Below are positions 1 through 8,554 of a stretch of 64,000 nt of DNA, piece by piece. The stretch's first letter is position 1; each line of letters opens with the position of its first letter. The notes below the pieces were generated by a model. That model was not told the origin of the DNA, made no database searches, and saw only the letters and a list, made by a program, of their open reading frames with translations. Made by a program: the position numbers and the translations under genes. This stretch comes from Streptomyces sp. NBC_00557 (GTDB taxonomy: Bacteria; Actinomycetota; Actinomycetes; Streptomycetales; Streptomycetaceae): NCBI RefSeq assembly GCF_036345995.1, contig NZ_CP107796.1, forward strand, positions 3,658,001 through 3,722,000, written 5' to 3'.

Positions 1-710
1 GCCGCGTCCCCGGAGCGCAGCGCGTTGTCGAGAGCGGCGCCGAGCAGCGGGCCGAGCATCCGGTCGGGGGCCTCGACGCCCGCGGTGCGCAGCAGCTCCA
101 TCGACTGCGCGACCAGGGTCACCAGGTGGTTCGCACCGAGGGCGAGCGCCGCGTGGTACAGCGGGCGGTTCTCCTCGCTGATCCACTCCGGCTCGCCGCC
201 CATCTCGATCACGAGCGCCTGGGCGGCCAGCCGCAGCTCCTCGGGCGCGGTGACGCCGAAGGAGCAGCCGGCCAGGCGCTGGACGTCCACCGGGGTGCCG
301 GTGAAGGTCATCGCGGGGTGCAGGGCCATCGGCAGCGCGCCCGCGCGCAGGGCCGGGTCGAGGACCTTGGCGCCGTAGCGGCCGGAGGTGTGCACGAGCA
401 GCTGTCCGGGCCGTACCGCACCGGTCTCGGCGAGTCCGGAGACCAGTCCGGGCAGGACGTCGTCGGGGACGGTGAGCAGCACCAGGTCGGCGCGGCCCAG
501 GACCTCGGCGGGCGGCACCAGCGGCACGTCCGGGAGCATGGTCTCGGCGCGCCGCCGGGAGGCGTCGGAGACGCCGGAGACGGCCACCGGGCGGTGTCCG
601 GCGAGCTGGAGGGACGCGGCGAGCGCGGGACCCACGCGGCCGGCGCCGACGACGCCGACGGTGAGCCGCGCGGGGCGGTCCTTGAGGTCTTGCTGGTGGA
701 CTGTACTCAC
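1..710 (-). CDS. Rossmann-like/DUF2520 domain protein (3' end beyond window)
   Basis: An NAD(P)-binding Rossmann protein of the DUF2520 type, resembling ketopantoate reductase or pyrroline-5-carboxylate reductase. I translated the minus strand directly. The GTG start at 710 is preceded by a GGAAGG ribosome site about 9 bases upstream. A dinucleotide-binding motif GAGRVG lies at residues 22-27, and a second block follows with the histidine-containing segment ALHPAMTFTGTPVD. The gene leaves the window at base 1, so about 236 residues are visible. In actinobacteria this family usually precedes panC, which suggests a link to pantothenate synthesis; panC would lie outside the window. The substrate is unknown. 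Confidence 0.85.
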   Translation of the reverse strand, partial: MSTVHQQDLKDRPARLTVGVVGAGRVGPALAASLQLAGHRPVAVSGVSDASRRRAETMLPDVPLVPPAEVLGRADLVLLTVPDDVLPGLVSGLAETGAVRPGQLLVHTSGRYGAKVLDPALRAGALPMALHPAMTFTGTPVDVQRLAGCSFGVTAPEELRLAAQALVIEMGGEPEWISEENRPLYHAALALGANHLVTLVAQSMELLRTAGVEAPDRMLGPLLGAALDNALRSGDA

Positions 711-799
711 GCGACGGCGGCCTTCCCGTTCCAGTCCGCTCTGGGTACCGGACGATTTCTCGTCATGTTAACGCTATCTCGGTCCGGAGCCGACCGGTC

Positions 800-814
800 G
801 TCCACAGGCTGTGG
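800..814. promoter_or_regulatory. Facing DnaA-box-like pair in a divergent promoter region
   Basis: In the 204-base gap between the DUF2520 gene and the aldolase gene lies GTCCACAGGCTGTGG. It holds two facing half-sites that resemble the Streptomyces DnaA box (TTGTCCACA), separated by GGC. The same 15 bases recur at 41260-41274. Binding by DnaA is an inference. The palindrome could instead be the site of another regulator. Confidence 0.4.
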
Positions 815-914
815 GTTACGCCACGCCCTCGCAGGCCCGCAAGAGCGGTGCGGCCGCGCGTCCGCGCGGCGAAATTCGGCTGTCCGTCCGGCCGCCGCGC
901 GGCATGATCCGCAC

Positions 915-2108
915 ATGAGCGATGAGGCGCGACCGGACGAAGAGCAGCGGGAACACCGGCAGGCGGAGCAGTCCCCGGAGGAGGCGATGCGGGCGCGGCG
1001 CCGTGCCGCCCGCGCGAAGGCGGAGCGCGTGCTGGCGCGCCAGGGCTTCGGGCGCACGATCCGGGAGCGGCTGGCGGACCTCCAGCAGGCGGCGCCCGAG
1101 GTGTACGACCTGGACCAGCCGGCGGACATCTACGGCAACGGGATCGTGGCGGACCTGGAGGAGCGCGTCGCGTCCCTGCTCGGCACGGAGGCGGCCGCGT
1201 TCTTCCCGACCGGCACGATGGCCCAGCAGGTGGCGCTGCGCTGCTGGGCGGCCCGCACCGGCGACCGCGCGGTGGCCCTGCACGCCCTGGCCCACCCGGA
1301 GGTGCACGAACGGCACGCCTTCAGCGAGGTCAGCGGGTTGCGCCCGGTGCGGGTGACCAGTGAGCCGCGGCTGCCGACCGCCGCCGAGATACGCGGCTTC
1401 GACGAGCCCTTCGGGGCGCTGATGCTGGAACTCCCCCTGCGCGACGCCGGTTTCGTGCTGCCCACCTGGGAGGAGCTGACCGAGGTGGTCGAGGCGGCGC
1501 GGGAGCGTGACGCGGTGGTGCACTTCGACGGCGCGCGCCTGTGGGAGAGCACGGTCCACTTCGGCCGCACGCTGGCGGAGATCGCCGACCTCGCGGACAG
1601 CGTGTACGTGTCGTTCTACAAGTCCCTCGACGGCTTCGGCGGTGCCGCGCTGGCCGGCCCGAAGACGCTGGTGGAGGAGGCGAAGACCTGGCGGCACCGG
1701 TACGGCGGCATGGTCTTCCAGCAGTTCCCGACGGTGCTGTCGGCGCTCGCCGGACTGGAGCGCGAGCTGCCCCGGCTGCCGGACTACGTGCGGCACGCGC
1801 GCGTGGTCGCCGCCGCGCTGCGCGAGGGTTTCGCCGCGGCCGGCCTGCCGTGGGCCCGCGTGCACCCCGAGGAACCCCACACCCACGACTTCCAGGTCTG
1901 GCTGCCGTACGAGCCCGACGTCCTCACGGAGGCGGCGGTGCGCCAGGCCGAGGAGACGGGGGCCTACCTCTTCACCGGCCCCTGGGACCGCGGCGGCCCC
2001 GGGCTGTCCTTCACCGAGGTCGCCGTGCGCTCCGAGGGCCTTCGGTGGACGGCGGACGACGTGCGGACGGCCGTCGCCGGCTTCGTCACGCGCCTGCCGG
2101 CGGTATGA
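915..2108 (+). CDS. Threonine aldolase / beta-eliminating lyase family PLP enzyme
   Basis: A fold-type I PLP enzyme of about 397 residues resembling low-specificity L-threonine aldolase, which cleaves threonine or allo-threonine to glycine and acetaldehyde. The likely PLP lysine is K236 in SFYKSLDG. The cofactor-binding aspartate lies in VVHFDGARLWE, and the substrate-loop motif YGNG is near residue 75. The N-terminal 50 residues are charged and helical, longer than in the simplest aldolases. The ATG at 915 is chosen because the upstream in-frame sequence overlaps the divergent DUF2520 gene and its promoter. The gene is monocistronic and convergent with the response regulator, 22 bases away. 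Other beta-eliminating lyase activities cannot be excluded. Confidence 0.85.
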   Translation: MSDEARPDEEQREHRQAEQSPEEAMRARRRAARAKAERVLARQGFGRTIRERLADLQQAAPEVYDLDQPADIYGNGIVADLEERVASLLGTEAAAFFPTGTMAQQVALRCWAARTGDRAVALHALAHPEVHERHAFSEVSGLRPVRVTSEPRLPTAAEIRGFDEPFGALMLELPLRDAGFVLPTWEELTEVVEAARERDAVVHFDGARLWESTVHFGRTLAEIADLADSVYVSFYKSLDGFGGAALAGPKTLVEEAKTWRHRYGGMVFQQFPTVLSALAGLERELPRLPDYVRHARVVAAALREGFAAAGLPWARVHPEEPHTHDFQVWLPYEPDVLTEAAVRQAEETGAYLFTGPWDRGGPGLSFTEVAVRSEGLRWTADDVRTAVAGFVTRLPAV

Positions 2109-2130
2109 CCGGCAAGCAGGGCTCCCGGAC

Positions 2131-2802
2131 TCACCCGTGGCCGCCCGCGCGGACCAGGCCGGTCTCGTAGGCCAGCACCACGACCTGGACCCGGTCGCGC
2201 AGGCCGAGCTTGGTGAGGATGCGGCCGACGTGGGTCTTCACCGTCGCCTCGCTCAGCACCAGCCGGGCCGCGATCTCGCCGTTGGACAGGCCCTGCGCGA
2301 CCAGCACCATGACCTCGCGCTCGCGGTCGGTGAGCCGGTCCAGCTCCTTGGCCTGCGGCTCCTTGCCGGTGGAGGGCAGCATCGGGGCGAAACGGTCCAG
2401 CAGGCGGCGGGTGGTGGACGGCGCCACGACCGCGTCGCCGCTGTGCACCGCGCGGATCGCCGCCAGCAGATCACCGGGCGGCACGTCCTTGAGCATGAAC
2501 CCGGAGGCGCCCGCCTTCAGCCCGGAGAACGCGTACTCGTCCAGGTCGAAGGTGGTCAGGATCAGCACCTTCGGCGGATCGGCCTCGGCGCAGATCCGCC
2601 GGGTGGCCTCCACACCGTCCAGCTTCGGCATGCGGACGTCCATCAGGACGACGTCGACGGGCGTGGACCGCAGCACCTGCAGGGCCTCGACGCCGTCGCC
2701 CGCCTCCGCGACGACCTCCATGTCCGGCTGGGCGGCGAGCACCATCCGGAACCCGGTGCGCAGCAGCACCTGGTCGTCGACGAGCATCACGCGGATCGCC
2801 AT
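2131..2802 (-). CDS. NarL/LuxR-family response regulator
   Basis: Two-component DNA-binding response regulator of 223 residues. The receiver domain (1-120) has acidic residues D9-D10, the phosphoacceptor D55 in VVLMDVRMP, and the conserved lysine in MLKDV. The LuxR-type HTH (about 155-215) contains LTDREREVMVLVAQGLSNGEIA. It lies 80 bases downstream of the histidine kinase gene on the same strand, so the pair is probably co-transcribed and cognate. The target regulon cannot be read from this sequence. The ATG at 2802 gives the usual family N-terminus MAIRVMLVDDQ. Confidence 0.93.
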   Translation of the reverse strand: MAIRVMLVDDQVLLRTGFRMVLAAQPDMEVVAEAGDGVEALQVLRSTPVDVVLMDVRMPKLDGVEATRRICAEADPPKVLILTTFDLDEYAFSGLKAGASGFMLKDVPPGDLLAAIRAVHSGDAVVAPSTTRRLLDRFAPMLPSTGKEPQAKELDRLTDREREVMVLVAQGLSNGEIAARLVLSEATVKTHVGRILTKLGLRDRVQVVVLAYETGLVRAGGHG

Positions 2803-2882
2803 CGGGCCTCTTTCGGTCGGGACGGGTGGTGCCGTGGTTCGGGCGGGGTCTGACAGGTGTGAATCGGGGGCGTGCGGCTGCG

Positions 2883-4088
2883 TCAGTGCGCCGGTTTGAG
2901 CGGGAGCAGGGCGCTGATGCGGAATCCTCCGCCCGGCCGCGGTCCGGCGTCCAGGGTGCCGCCCACCATGCCGACCCGCTCGCGCATGCCGATCAGGCCG
3001 TGCCCCTGGCCGTCGGCGCCGCCCTCCTCGTACAGCTCGTGCGGGGCGCCCTTGCCGTCGTCCTCGACGAGCAGGCCGAGCCCGTCGTCGAAGTAGACCA
3101 GCCGCACGCTCGCGCCCGCGTTGGGCCCGCCGTGCTTGCGGGTGTTGGTGAGCGCCTCCTGCACGATCCGGTACGCGGTCAGCTCCACGCCGCTCGGCAG
3201 CGGGCGCGGGGTGCCCTCGACCTTGAAGTCGACCGGGAGGCCGGCGTTGCGGCACTGCTCGACGAGCTCGTCGATCTGCTCGACGTCCGGCTGGGGGACG
3301 TACTCCCCGCCCTCCTGGTGCTCCCCGGTGCGCAGCACGCCCAGCAGGCGGCGCATCTCGGCGAGCGCCTGGCGGCCGGTGGAGGAGATCGTCTCCAGCG
3401 CCTTCCTGGCCTGGTCGGGGGCGGTGTCCAGGACGTACGCGGCGCCGTCGGCCTGCACCACCATCACCGACACGTTGTGTGCGACGACATCGTGCAACTC
3501 GCGCGCTATGCGGGCGCGTTCGGCGGCCACCGCGACCTTCGACTGCGCCTCGCGCTCCTTCTCCAGGCGGGCCGCGCGCTCCTCCAGCTGGGCGAAGTAG
3601 GCGCGCCGGGTCCGCATGGAGTCGCCGAGCACCCAGGCGAGCGCGAAGGGCACCGTCTGGAAGGCGACTATGGCGATCCGCCCGAGGAAGCCCGCGTGCT
3701 CGGCCGGCCAGCGCAGCTGGGCGAAGGCCGCCGCGCACAGGCTGACGACGAGCGCGAGCCGGGAGGCCCAGCGCGCGCCGACCGCCGCCACCGTGTAGGT
3801 GATCACCAGCATCGCGAAGTCGGCGACGGTCGTCTCGATGTCCAGCACCAGCTGGACCAGCCCGGTCGCGAGGGCGACCAGCAGCATCGGCTCCGGGAAA
3901 CGGCGGCGCAGCGCCACGACGACGCACAGCACGAAGGACACGGTCATCCCGGCGGCGACCGACATGTGGTGACCGGGCACCCCGCTCAGATTGACCACGC
4001 TCACACCGGACAGCCCGAACAGGGCGACCGCCCAGAAGGTGTCGACCCACGTGGGGTGGCGGCGGAGGAAGTCATAGAGGCGCTGCAC
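2883..4088 (-). CDS. Sensor histidine kinase, NarL-partner (HisKA_3) type
   Basis: Membrane sensor kinase of about 401 residues, partner of the response regulator downstream. The N-terminal third holds several hydrophobic segments with little extracytoplasmic sequence, which suggests sensing at the membrane. A short coiled region follows, then the HisKA_3 dimerisation box with the phosphoacceptor histidine in ARELHDVVAHNVSVM. A HATPase_c domain follows with the N box (EALTNTRKH), DDGKG and GHGLIGMRERV. I chose the GTG at 4088, giving MQRLYDFLRRHPTWVD. An in-frame TTG lies six codons upstream at 4106. The stimulus is unknown. Confidence 0.92.
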   Translation of the reverse strand: MQRLYDFLRRHPTWVDTFWAVALFGLSGVSVVNLSGVPGHHMSVAAGMTVSFVLCVVVALRRRFPEPMLLVALATGLVQLVLDIETTVADFAMLVITYTVAAVGARWASRLALVVSLCAAAFAQLRWPAEHAGFLGRIAIVAFQTVPFALAWVLGDSMRTRRAYFAQLEERAARLEKEREAQSKVAVAAERARIARELHDVVAHNVSVMVVQADGAAYVLDTAPDQARKALETISSTGRQALAEMRRLLGVLRTGEHQEGGEYVPQPDVEQIDELVEQCRNAGLPVDFKVEGTPRPLPSGVELTAYRIVQEALTNTRKHGGPNAGASVRLVYFDDGLGLLVEDDGKGAPHELYEEGGADGQGHGLIGMRERVGMVGGTLDAGPRPGGGFRISALLPLKPAH

Positions 4089-4206
4089 GTAACCCAGCGT
4101 AGGCAAACCAGATGCGTGCAGGGGTCAACCGGAGGGCCGATCCGGGCCCGGCGCGCGTACTCCGCAAGGTGGAGGAAGTGATCATCTGTGCGCCTAGTCT
4201 GGTGCG

Positions 4207-5403
4207 GTGACGGATGAGACGGCGCGGGAAACGGAACGGCGCGCCCGCGAGGGCGACGGACCGCGCGGCTGGCGCGGCTGGCGCGCGGCGGCTGAGGCGG
4301 CGCTGTACGGCCCCGGTGGCTTCTACCGCCGTCCGGAGGGCCCGGTCGGCCACTTCCGTACGTCCGTGCACGCCTCCCCGCTGTTCGCGCGGGCCGTGGC
4401 CCGGCTGCTGTGCCGGGTCGACGAGGCACTGGGCCGGCCGGCCGCGCTGGACTTCGTCGACATGGGCGCGGGGCGCGGTGAACTGGTCACCGGCGTGCTG
4501 GCCGCGCTGCCGGCGGACGTGGCCGCACGCGCGCGTGCGTACGCCGTTGAACGCGCCGGCCGCCCGGTCGGCCTCGACGAACGCGTCACCTGGCTCGACG
4601 CGCCCCCGGCCGCCGTCACGGGCCTGCTGTTCGCCAACGAGTGGCTGGACAACGTGCCCGTGGACGTCGTCGAGGTCGACCCCGCGGGCGTGCCCAGGCT
4701 GGTGCTGGTCGCCGACGACGGCACCGAGCGGCTCGGGGAGCCGGTGACCGGCGCGGACGCGGACTGGCTCGCCCGATGGTGGCCGCTGCCGCCCGAGGAG
4801 GGGCTGCGCGCGGAGATCGGACTGCCCCGCGACCTGGCGTGGGCGTCGGCGGTGCACCGGGTGGTGCGCGGGCTCGCGGTCGCCGTGGACTACGCGCACA
4901 CCGCCGACGCGCGCCCCCTGTTCGGCACGCTCACCGGCTTCCGCGCCGGCCGCGAGACGGCGCCGGTGCCCGACGGATCCTGCGACATCACGGCCCACGT
5001 CGCCCTGGACGCCTGCGCGACGGCCCCTACGGCGCACGCGCCTTCGGACACGCCGAGCACGGCCTCCGACGGGCCGCACGAGCCTTTGGCGACGCCGAGC
5101 ACACCCCCCGACGCGCCGCACGCGCCTCTGGTCACGCCGAGCACACCCCCGGGCGAGGCGCACGCCGTCTCCGGCCCGGCGCGCGCCCTGCCTGCCGCGC
5201 GCCTGCTCACCCAGCGCGCCGTCCTGCACGCGCTCGGCATCACCGGCGCACGCCCCCCGCTCGCGCTGGCCTCCACGGACCCCGCGGCCTACGTGCGCGC
5301 CCTCGCGGGCGCCGGGGAGGCCGCCGAACTCACCGCCCCGGGCGGGCTCGGCGACTTCGCCTGGCTGGTCCAGCCGGTCGGCATCGCCGACCCGCTCGCC
5401 TGA
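4207..5403 (+). CDS. MidA/NDUFAF7-family SAM-dependent methyltransferase
   Basis: Class I methyltransferase of 398 residues in the MidA/NDUFAF7 family. Visible family features are the N-terminal block GPGGFYRRP...GHFRTS, the SAM-binding motif [13 protein letters not shown], and the acidic segment [16 protein letters not shown]. In mitochondria NDUFAF7 dimethylates an arginine near the N-terminus of NDUFS2, the eukaryotic NuoD. The next gene here, convergent and only 30 bases away, encodes a NuoD homologue, so that protein is an obvious candidate substrate (inference). Residues 277-318 are a Pro/Ala-rich insert made of three 14-residue repeats absent from typical members. The GTG at 4207 is the start. 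Confidence 0.87.
   Translation: MTDETARETERRAREGDGPRGWRGWRAAAEAALYGPGGFYRRPEGPVGHFRTSVHASPLFARAVARLLCRVDEALGRPAALDFVDMGAGRGELVTGVLAALPADVAARARAYAVERAGRPVGLDERVTWLDAPPAAVTGLLFANEWLDNVPVDVVEVDPAGVPRLVLVADDGTERLGEPVTGADADWLARWWPLPPEEGLRAEIGLPRDLAWASAVHRVVRGLAVAVDYAHTADARPLFGTLTGFRAGRETAPVPDGSCDITAHVALDACATAPTAHAPSDTPSTASDGPHEPLATPSTPPDAPHAPLVTPSTPPGEAHAVSGPARALPAARLLTQRAVLHALGITGARPPLALASTDPAAYVRALAGAGEAAELTAPGGLGDFAWLVQPVGIADPLA
5035..5160 (+). repeat. Three in-frame 42-base tandem repeats inside the MidA-like gene
   Basis: Units begin at 5035, 5077 and 5119, each at a CAC codon. They encode 14-residue repeats of the pattern HxPxxTPSTxxDxP. The period is a multiple of three, so the copy number could change without breaking the frame. 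The segment probably forms a flexible linker ahead of the C-terminal part of the methyltransferase. Confidence 0.8.
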
Positions 5404-5404
5404 G

Positions 5405-5427
5405 CCCGGCGACCGGCCCCCGCCGGG
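5405..5427. terminator. Bidirectional hairpin between the convergent midA-like and nuoD2 genes
   Basis: CCCGGCG (5405-5411) pairs with CGCCGGG (5421-5427) across a 9-base loop. It fills the 30-base gap between two convergent stop codons, so it can serve both strands. There is no U tract, as is usual for this kind of genome. Confidence 0.55.
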
Positions 5428-5433
5428 ACCGCC

Positions 5434-6585
5434 CTACTTGTCGATGTCGCCGACCACGAAGAACATCGAGCCCAGGATCGCCACCATGTCCGCCACCAGC
5501 GTCCCCGGCAGCAGCTCGGTCAGCGCCTGGATGTTGTTGTACGAGGCCGAGCGCAGCTTCAGCCGGTACGGCGTCTTCTCGCCCTTGCTGACCAGGTAGT
5601 AGCCGTTGATGCCGAGCGGGTTCTCGGTCCACGCGTACGTGTGCCCCTCGGGCGCCTTCAGCACCTTCGGCAGCCGCTGGTTGATCGGGCCGGGCGGCAG
5701 CTCGGCGATCCGGTCCAGGCAGGCGTCCGCGAGGTCGAGCGCGTTGTGGGTCTGCTCCAGCAGCACCTCGAAACGGGCGAGACAGTCCCCCTCGCCGCGG
5801 GTGGCGACCTTCAGGGTGCCCCCGAGGTCGCCGTACGCCAGGTACGGCTCGTCGCGGCGCAGGTCGAAGTCCACGCCCGACGCGCGCGCGATGGGCCCGC
5901 TGACCCCGTACGCGTGCACGGTCTCCGGCGCGAGCACCCCCACTCCGCGCGTGCGGCCGCGGAAGATCTCGTTGCCGAGGACCAGGTCGTCGAAGACGTC
6001 CATGCGCGAGCGCACGTCGGCGACGGCGGCACGCGCGCGTGCGGCCCATCCGGCCGGCAGGTCCTCCTTGAGGCCGCCGACCCGGTTGAACATGTAGTGC
6101 ATGCGCCCGCCGGAGACCTCCTCCATGACGTTCTGGAGCACCTCGCGCTCCCGGAACGCGTAGAACACCGGCGTGATCCCGCCCAGCTCCAGCGGGTAGG
6201 AGCCGAGGAACATCAGGTGGTTCAGGACCCGGTTCAGCTCGGCCAGCAGCGTGCGCGTCCACACCGCCCGCTCGGGCACCTCCATGCCGAGCATCCGCTC
6301 CACCGCGAGGACCACGCCCAGTTCGTTCGAGAACGCCGACAGCCAGTCGTGGCGGTTGGCGAGCACGATGATCTGGCGGTAGTCGCGCGCCTCGAAGAGC
6401 TTCTCCGCCCCGCGGTGCATATAGCCGATCACCGGCTCCGCGCGCACGATGCGCTCCCCGTCCAGCACCAGCCTGAGCCGCAGCACACCGTGCGTGGACG
6501 GATGCTGAGGCCCGATGTTGAGCACCATGTCGGTGCTTTCCGCGGCGCCGCCGATTCCGACCGTGGTCTCCGTCGTAGGAGTCAT
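5434..6585 (-). CDS. nuoD: Orphan NADH-quinone oxidoreductase subunit D (NuoD2)
   Basis: Homologue of the 49-kDa complex I subunit NuoD/NDUFS2, 383 residues, shorter than the usual 420-440. The N-terminal signature [17 protein letters not shown] (residues 23-39), the segment [12 protein letters not shown], and the C-terminal motifs [11 protein letters not shown] and [17 protein letters not shown] are intact. No other nuo gene is nearby, so this is a second, stand-alone NuoD; such paralogues occur in Streptomyces beside the complete nuo operon. It could replace NuoD in a complex I variant or serve another quinone-linked complex. It converges with the MidA-like methyltransferase. The ATG at 6585 lies 31 bases from the divergent PH-domain gene. 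Confidence 0.9.
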   Translation of the reverse strand: MTPTTETTVGIGGAAESTDMVLNIGPQHPSTHGVLRLRLVLDGERIVRAEPVIGYMHRGAEKLFEARDYRQIIVLANRHDWLSAFSNELGVVLAVERMLGMEVPERAVWTRTLLAELNRVLNHLMFLGSYPLELGGITPVFYAFREREVLQNVMEEVSGGRMHYMFNRVGGLKEDLPAGWAARARAAVADVRSRMDVFDDLVLGNEIFRGRTRGVGVLAPETVHAYGVSGPIARASGVDFDLRRDEPYLAYGDLGGTLKVATRGEGDCLARFEVLLEQTHNALDLADACLDRIAELPPGPINQRLPKVLKAPEGHTYAWTENPLGINGYYLVSKGEKTPYRLKLRSASYNNIQALTELLPGTLVADMVAILGSMFFVVGDIDK

Positions 6586-6616
6586 GGCCCCAGTTTCCCC
6601 TACGTACGCTGGCCCC

Positions 6617-7120
6617 ATGGAAACGGGGAGCCTTGACGAGGCCGGTATACCGGGGGCCGCGCCGGTGTGGCGGGGCCTGGAGCCCGCTCTGCTGCGGATG
6701 CGGCTGATGCTCGTGCTGGTGTGGGCGGCGGGGCTGGCCGTCGCCACCGGGCTGGTCCTGGGGCTGGCCGTGGGGCCCGCGTGGGCCGTGTTCGCGCTGG
6801 TGCCGGTGGCCGGCGGCGCATGGGGCCGGCGGCTGGTGGGGCGGAACTGGCGCTCGTGGCGGTACGCCGAGCGCGCGGACGACCTGCTGATCAGCCGCGG
6901 TGTCCTGTGGCACGAGCAGACGGTGGTGCCGTACGGGCGGATGCAGCTGGTGGAGGTCACCTCCGGGCCCGTCGAGCGGCGGTTCGGGCTGGCCACCGTG
7001 CAGCTGCACACGGCGGCCGCCGCGACCGACGCCACCATCCCCGGCCTGGACCCGGCCGAGGCGGAACGGCTGCGCGACCGGCTCACCGAGCTGGGCGAGG
7101 CACGTTCGGCGGGCCTGTGA
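6617..7120 (+). CDS. Membrane-anchored bacterial PH domain protein (YdbS-like)
   Basis: Protein of 167 residues with two hydrophobic segments (roughly residues 25-65) followed by a bacterial PH domain of the bPH2/DUF304 kind. The domain contains the typical stretches [20 protein letters not shown] and [20 protein letters not shown]. It is translationally coupled to the next gene, whose GTG start overlaps this TGA. In Bacillus the equivalent pair is ydbS-ydbT; the products form a membrane complex of unclear role. The ATG at 6617 is the first start after the divergent nuoD2 promoter region. Confidence 0.85.
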   Translation: METGSLDEAGIPGAAPVWRGLEPALLRMRLMLVLVWAAGLAVATGLVLGLAVGPAWAVFALVPVAGGAWGRRLVGRNWRSWRYAERADDLLISRGVLWHEQTVVPYGRMQLVEVTSGPVERRFGLATVQLHTAAAATDATIPGLDPAEAERLRDRLTELGEARSAGL

Positions 7121-8502
7121 CCACCCCGGACCGCGGCGACGCGGCGGACACCACGCGCGTGTACCCCCCGGACACCCCGGCCGGCGCGGGCGCCCAGGAC
7201 GCGGAGGACCGCGCGGCCGTGACCGAGCGGCGGCTGCACCCCGTCACGCCCTTCCGCCGGGCCTGGGCGCCGGTCGCCGTGCTCGCCGGGTGGGCGGTGC
7301 ACGACCCGGACGCGACGCAGGCGCAGCTGGCGCGGCTGACCACCACCGCGCTGCTGCTCGGCCTCGCGGTGCTGGTGCCCGCGGCCGGTCTCTACGGATT
7401 CCTGTCCTGGTGGTTCACGCACTTCGCGGTCACCGGCACCGAACTGCGCATCCGCACGGGCCTGGTGTTCCGGCGCACCGCGCACATCCGGCTGGAGCGC
7501 ATCCAGGCCGTGGACGTCTCCCGGCCCCTCCTCGCGCGCGTGGCGGGCGTCGCCAAGCTGCGGATCGACGTCGTCGGCGCCGACGACAAGGACGAACTGG
7601 CCTTCCTCGGCGAGCAGGAGGCCCGCGCGCTGCGCGCGGAACTGCTCGCGCGCGCGGCGGGTTTCGCACCCGAGACGGCGCGTGAGGTCGGCGAGGCACC
7701 GGCGCACGTACTGCTGCGCGTGCCCCCGCGCGCGCTGGCGCTGTCCCTCGCATTGACGGGCGCGCCCTGGGTCTCGCTGGGCGCCGCGCTCGTCGTACCG
7801 GCCGTGCTGTGGCTCACCACCCACAGCCTGTGGACGGTTCTCGCGACCGCCCTGCCGCTGTTCGGCGCGGCCGGCGCGCGCAGCGCGGGACGGTTCGCCG
7901 CCGAGTTCGACTGGACGGTGAGCGAGTCGCCGGACGGGCTGCGCATCGACCGCGGGCTGCTGGACCGTACGCACGAGACCGTGCCGCCCGGCCGGGTGCA
8001 GACCGTGCGGCTGGTGGAGCCGCTGCTGTGGCGGCGGCTCGGCTGGGTGCGGGTGGAACTGGACGTGGCCGGGTCGGCGAACTCGGTGCTGGTGCCGGTC
8101 GCGCCCCGTCCGGTCGCCGAGTCGGTCCTCACGCGCGCGCTGCCGGGCGTGACGGTGCCTCAGGAACTGTCGGGGCCGCCCCGGCGGGCCCGCTGGTGCC
8201 TGCCGGTGTGGTGGCGCGGGCAGCGCCTCGCGGTCACCGGCTCCGTGTTCGCCGCCCGGCACGGCCTGTTGCGGCGCCGGCTCTCGCTGGTTCCGCACGC
8301 CAAGGTGCAGAGCGTCCGGCTGGCCCAGGGGCCCTGGCGGCGGCTGTGGCGGCTCGCCGAGGTCCATGTGGACACGGGGGCCGGCAGGACCGTGACGGCC
8401 GGGCTGCGGGACGCCGAGGAGGCCGTACGGCTGCTGCACGCCCAGGCGGAGAGGTCCCGCACGGGCCGCCGCGACGCCCGCCCCGACCGCTGGATGACCT
8501 GA
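7117..8502 (+). CDS. Bacterial PH domain membrane protein (YdbT-like)
   Basis: Membrane protein of 461 residues, partner of the preceding gene (4-base GTGA overlap). It carries repeated bPH2 domains. The first follows two hydrophobic helices and reads [20 protein letters not shown], then [18 protein letters not shown]. Two more copies of the same fold pattern ([12 protein letters not shown], then [24 protein letters not shown]) follow after further hydrophobic helices. This is the usual architecture of YdbT. Its role in the envelope is unknown. The gene ends inside a strong terminator hairpin. Confidence 0.85.
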   Translation: MTTPDRGDAADTTRVYPPDTPAGAGAQDAEDRAAVTERRLHPVTPFRRAWAPVAVLAGWAVHDPDATQAQLARLTTTALLLGLAVLVPAAGLYGFLSWWFTHFAVTGTELRIRTGLVFRRTAHIRLERIQAVDVSRPLLARVAGVAKLRIDVVGADDKDELAFLGEQEARALRAELLARAAGFAPETAREVGEAPAHVLLRVPPRALALSLALTGAPWVSLGAALVVPAVLWLTTHSLWTVLATALPLFGAAGARSAGRFAAEFDWTVSESPDGLRIDRGLLDRTHETVPPGRVQTVRLVEPLLWRRLGWVRVELDVAGSANSVLVPVAPRPVAESVLTRALPGVTVPQELSGPPRRARWCLPVWWRGQRLAVTGSVFAARHGLLRRRLSLVPHAKVQSVRLAQGPWRRLWRLAEVHVDTGAGRTVTAGLRDAEEAVRLLHAQAERSRTGRRDARPDRWMT

Positions 8503-8533
8503 GGCCCGGCTTCCGCGCGGGAAGCCGGGCCTC
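8501..8533. terminator. Strong bidirectional hairpin after the PH-domain operon
   Basis: GAGGCCCGGCTTCC (8501-8514) pairs perfectly over 14 bases with GGAAGCCGGGCCTC (8520-8533), leaving a 5-base loop. It lies between two convergent genes and serves both. Confidence 0.85.
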
Positions 8534-8554
8534 GTGGATCCGTGTGGCGCCGGG

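Noticed and set aside
126..914. Upstream extension of the threonine aldolase reading frame
   Set aside because: It runs antisense through the DUF2520 gene and has no domain; the ATG at 915 gives the complete enzyme.
2826..4181. Long plus-strand open frame opposite the histidine kinase
   Set aside because: It is the complementary-strand shadow of a clear kinase gene, with the His/Leu/Val/Gly-rich composition typical of such shadows.
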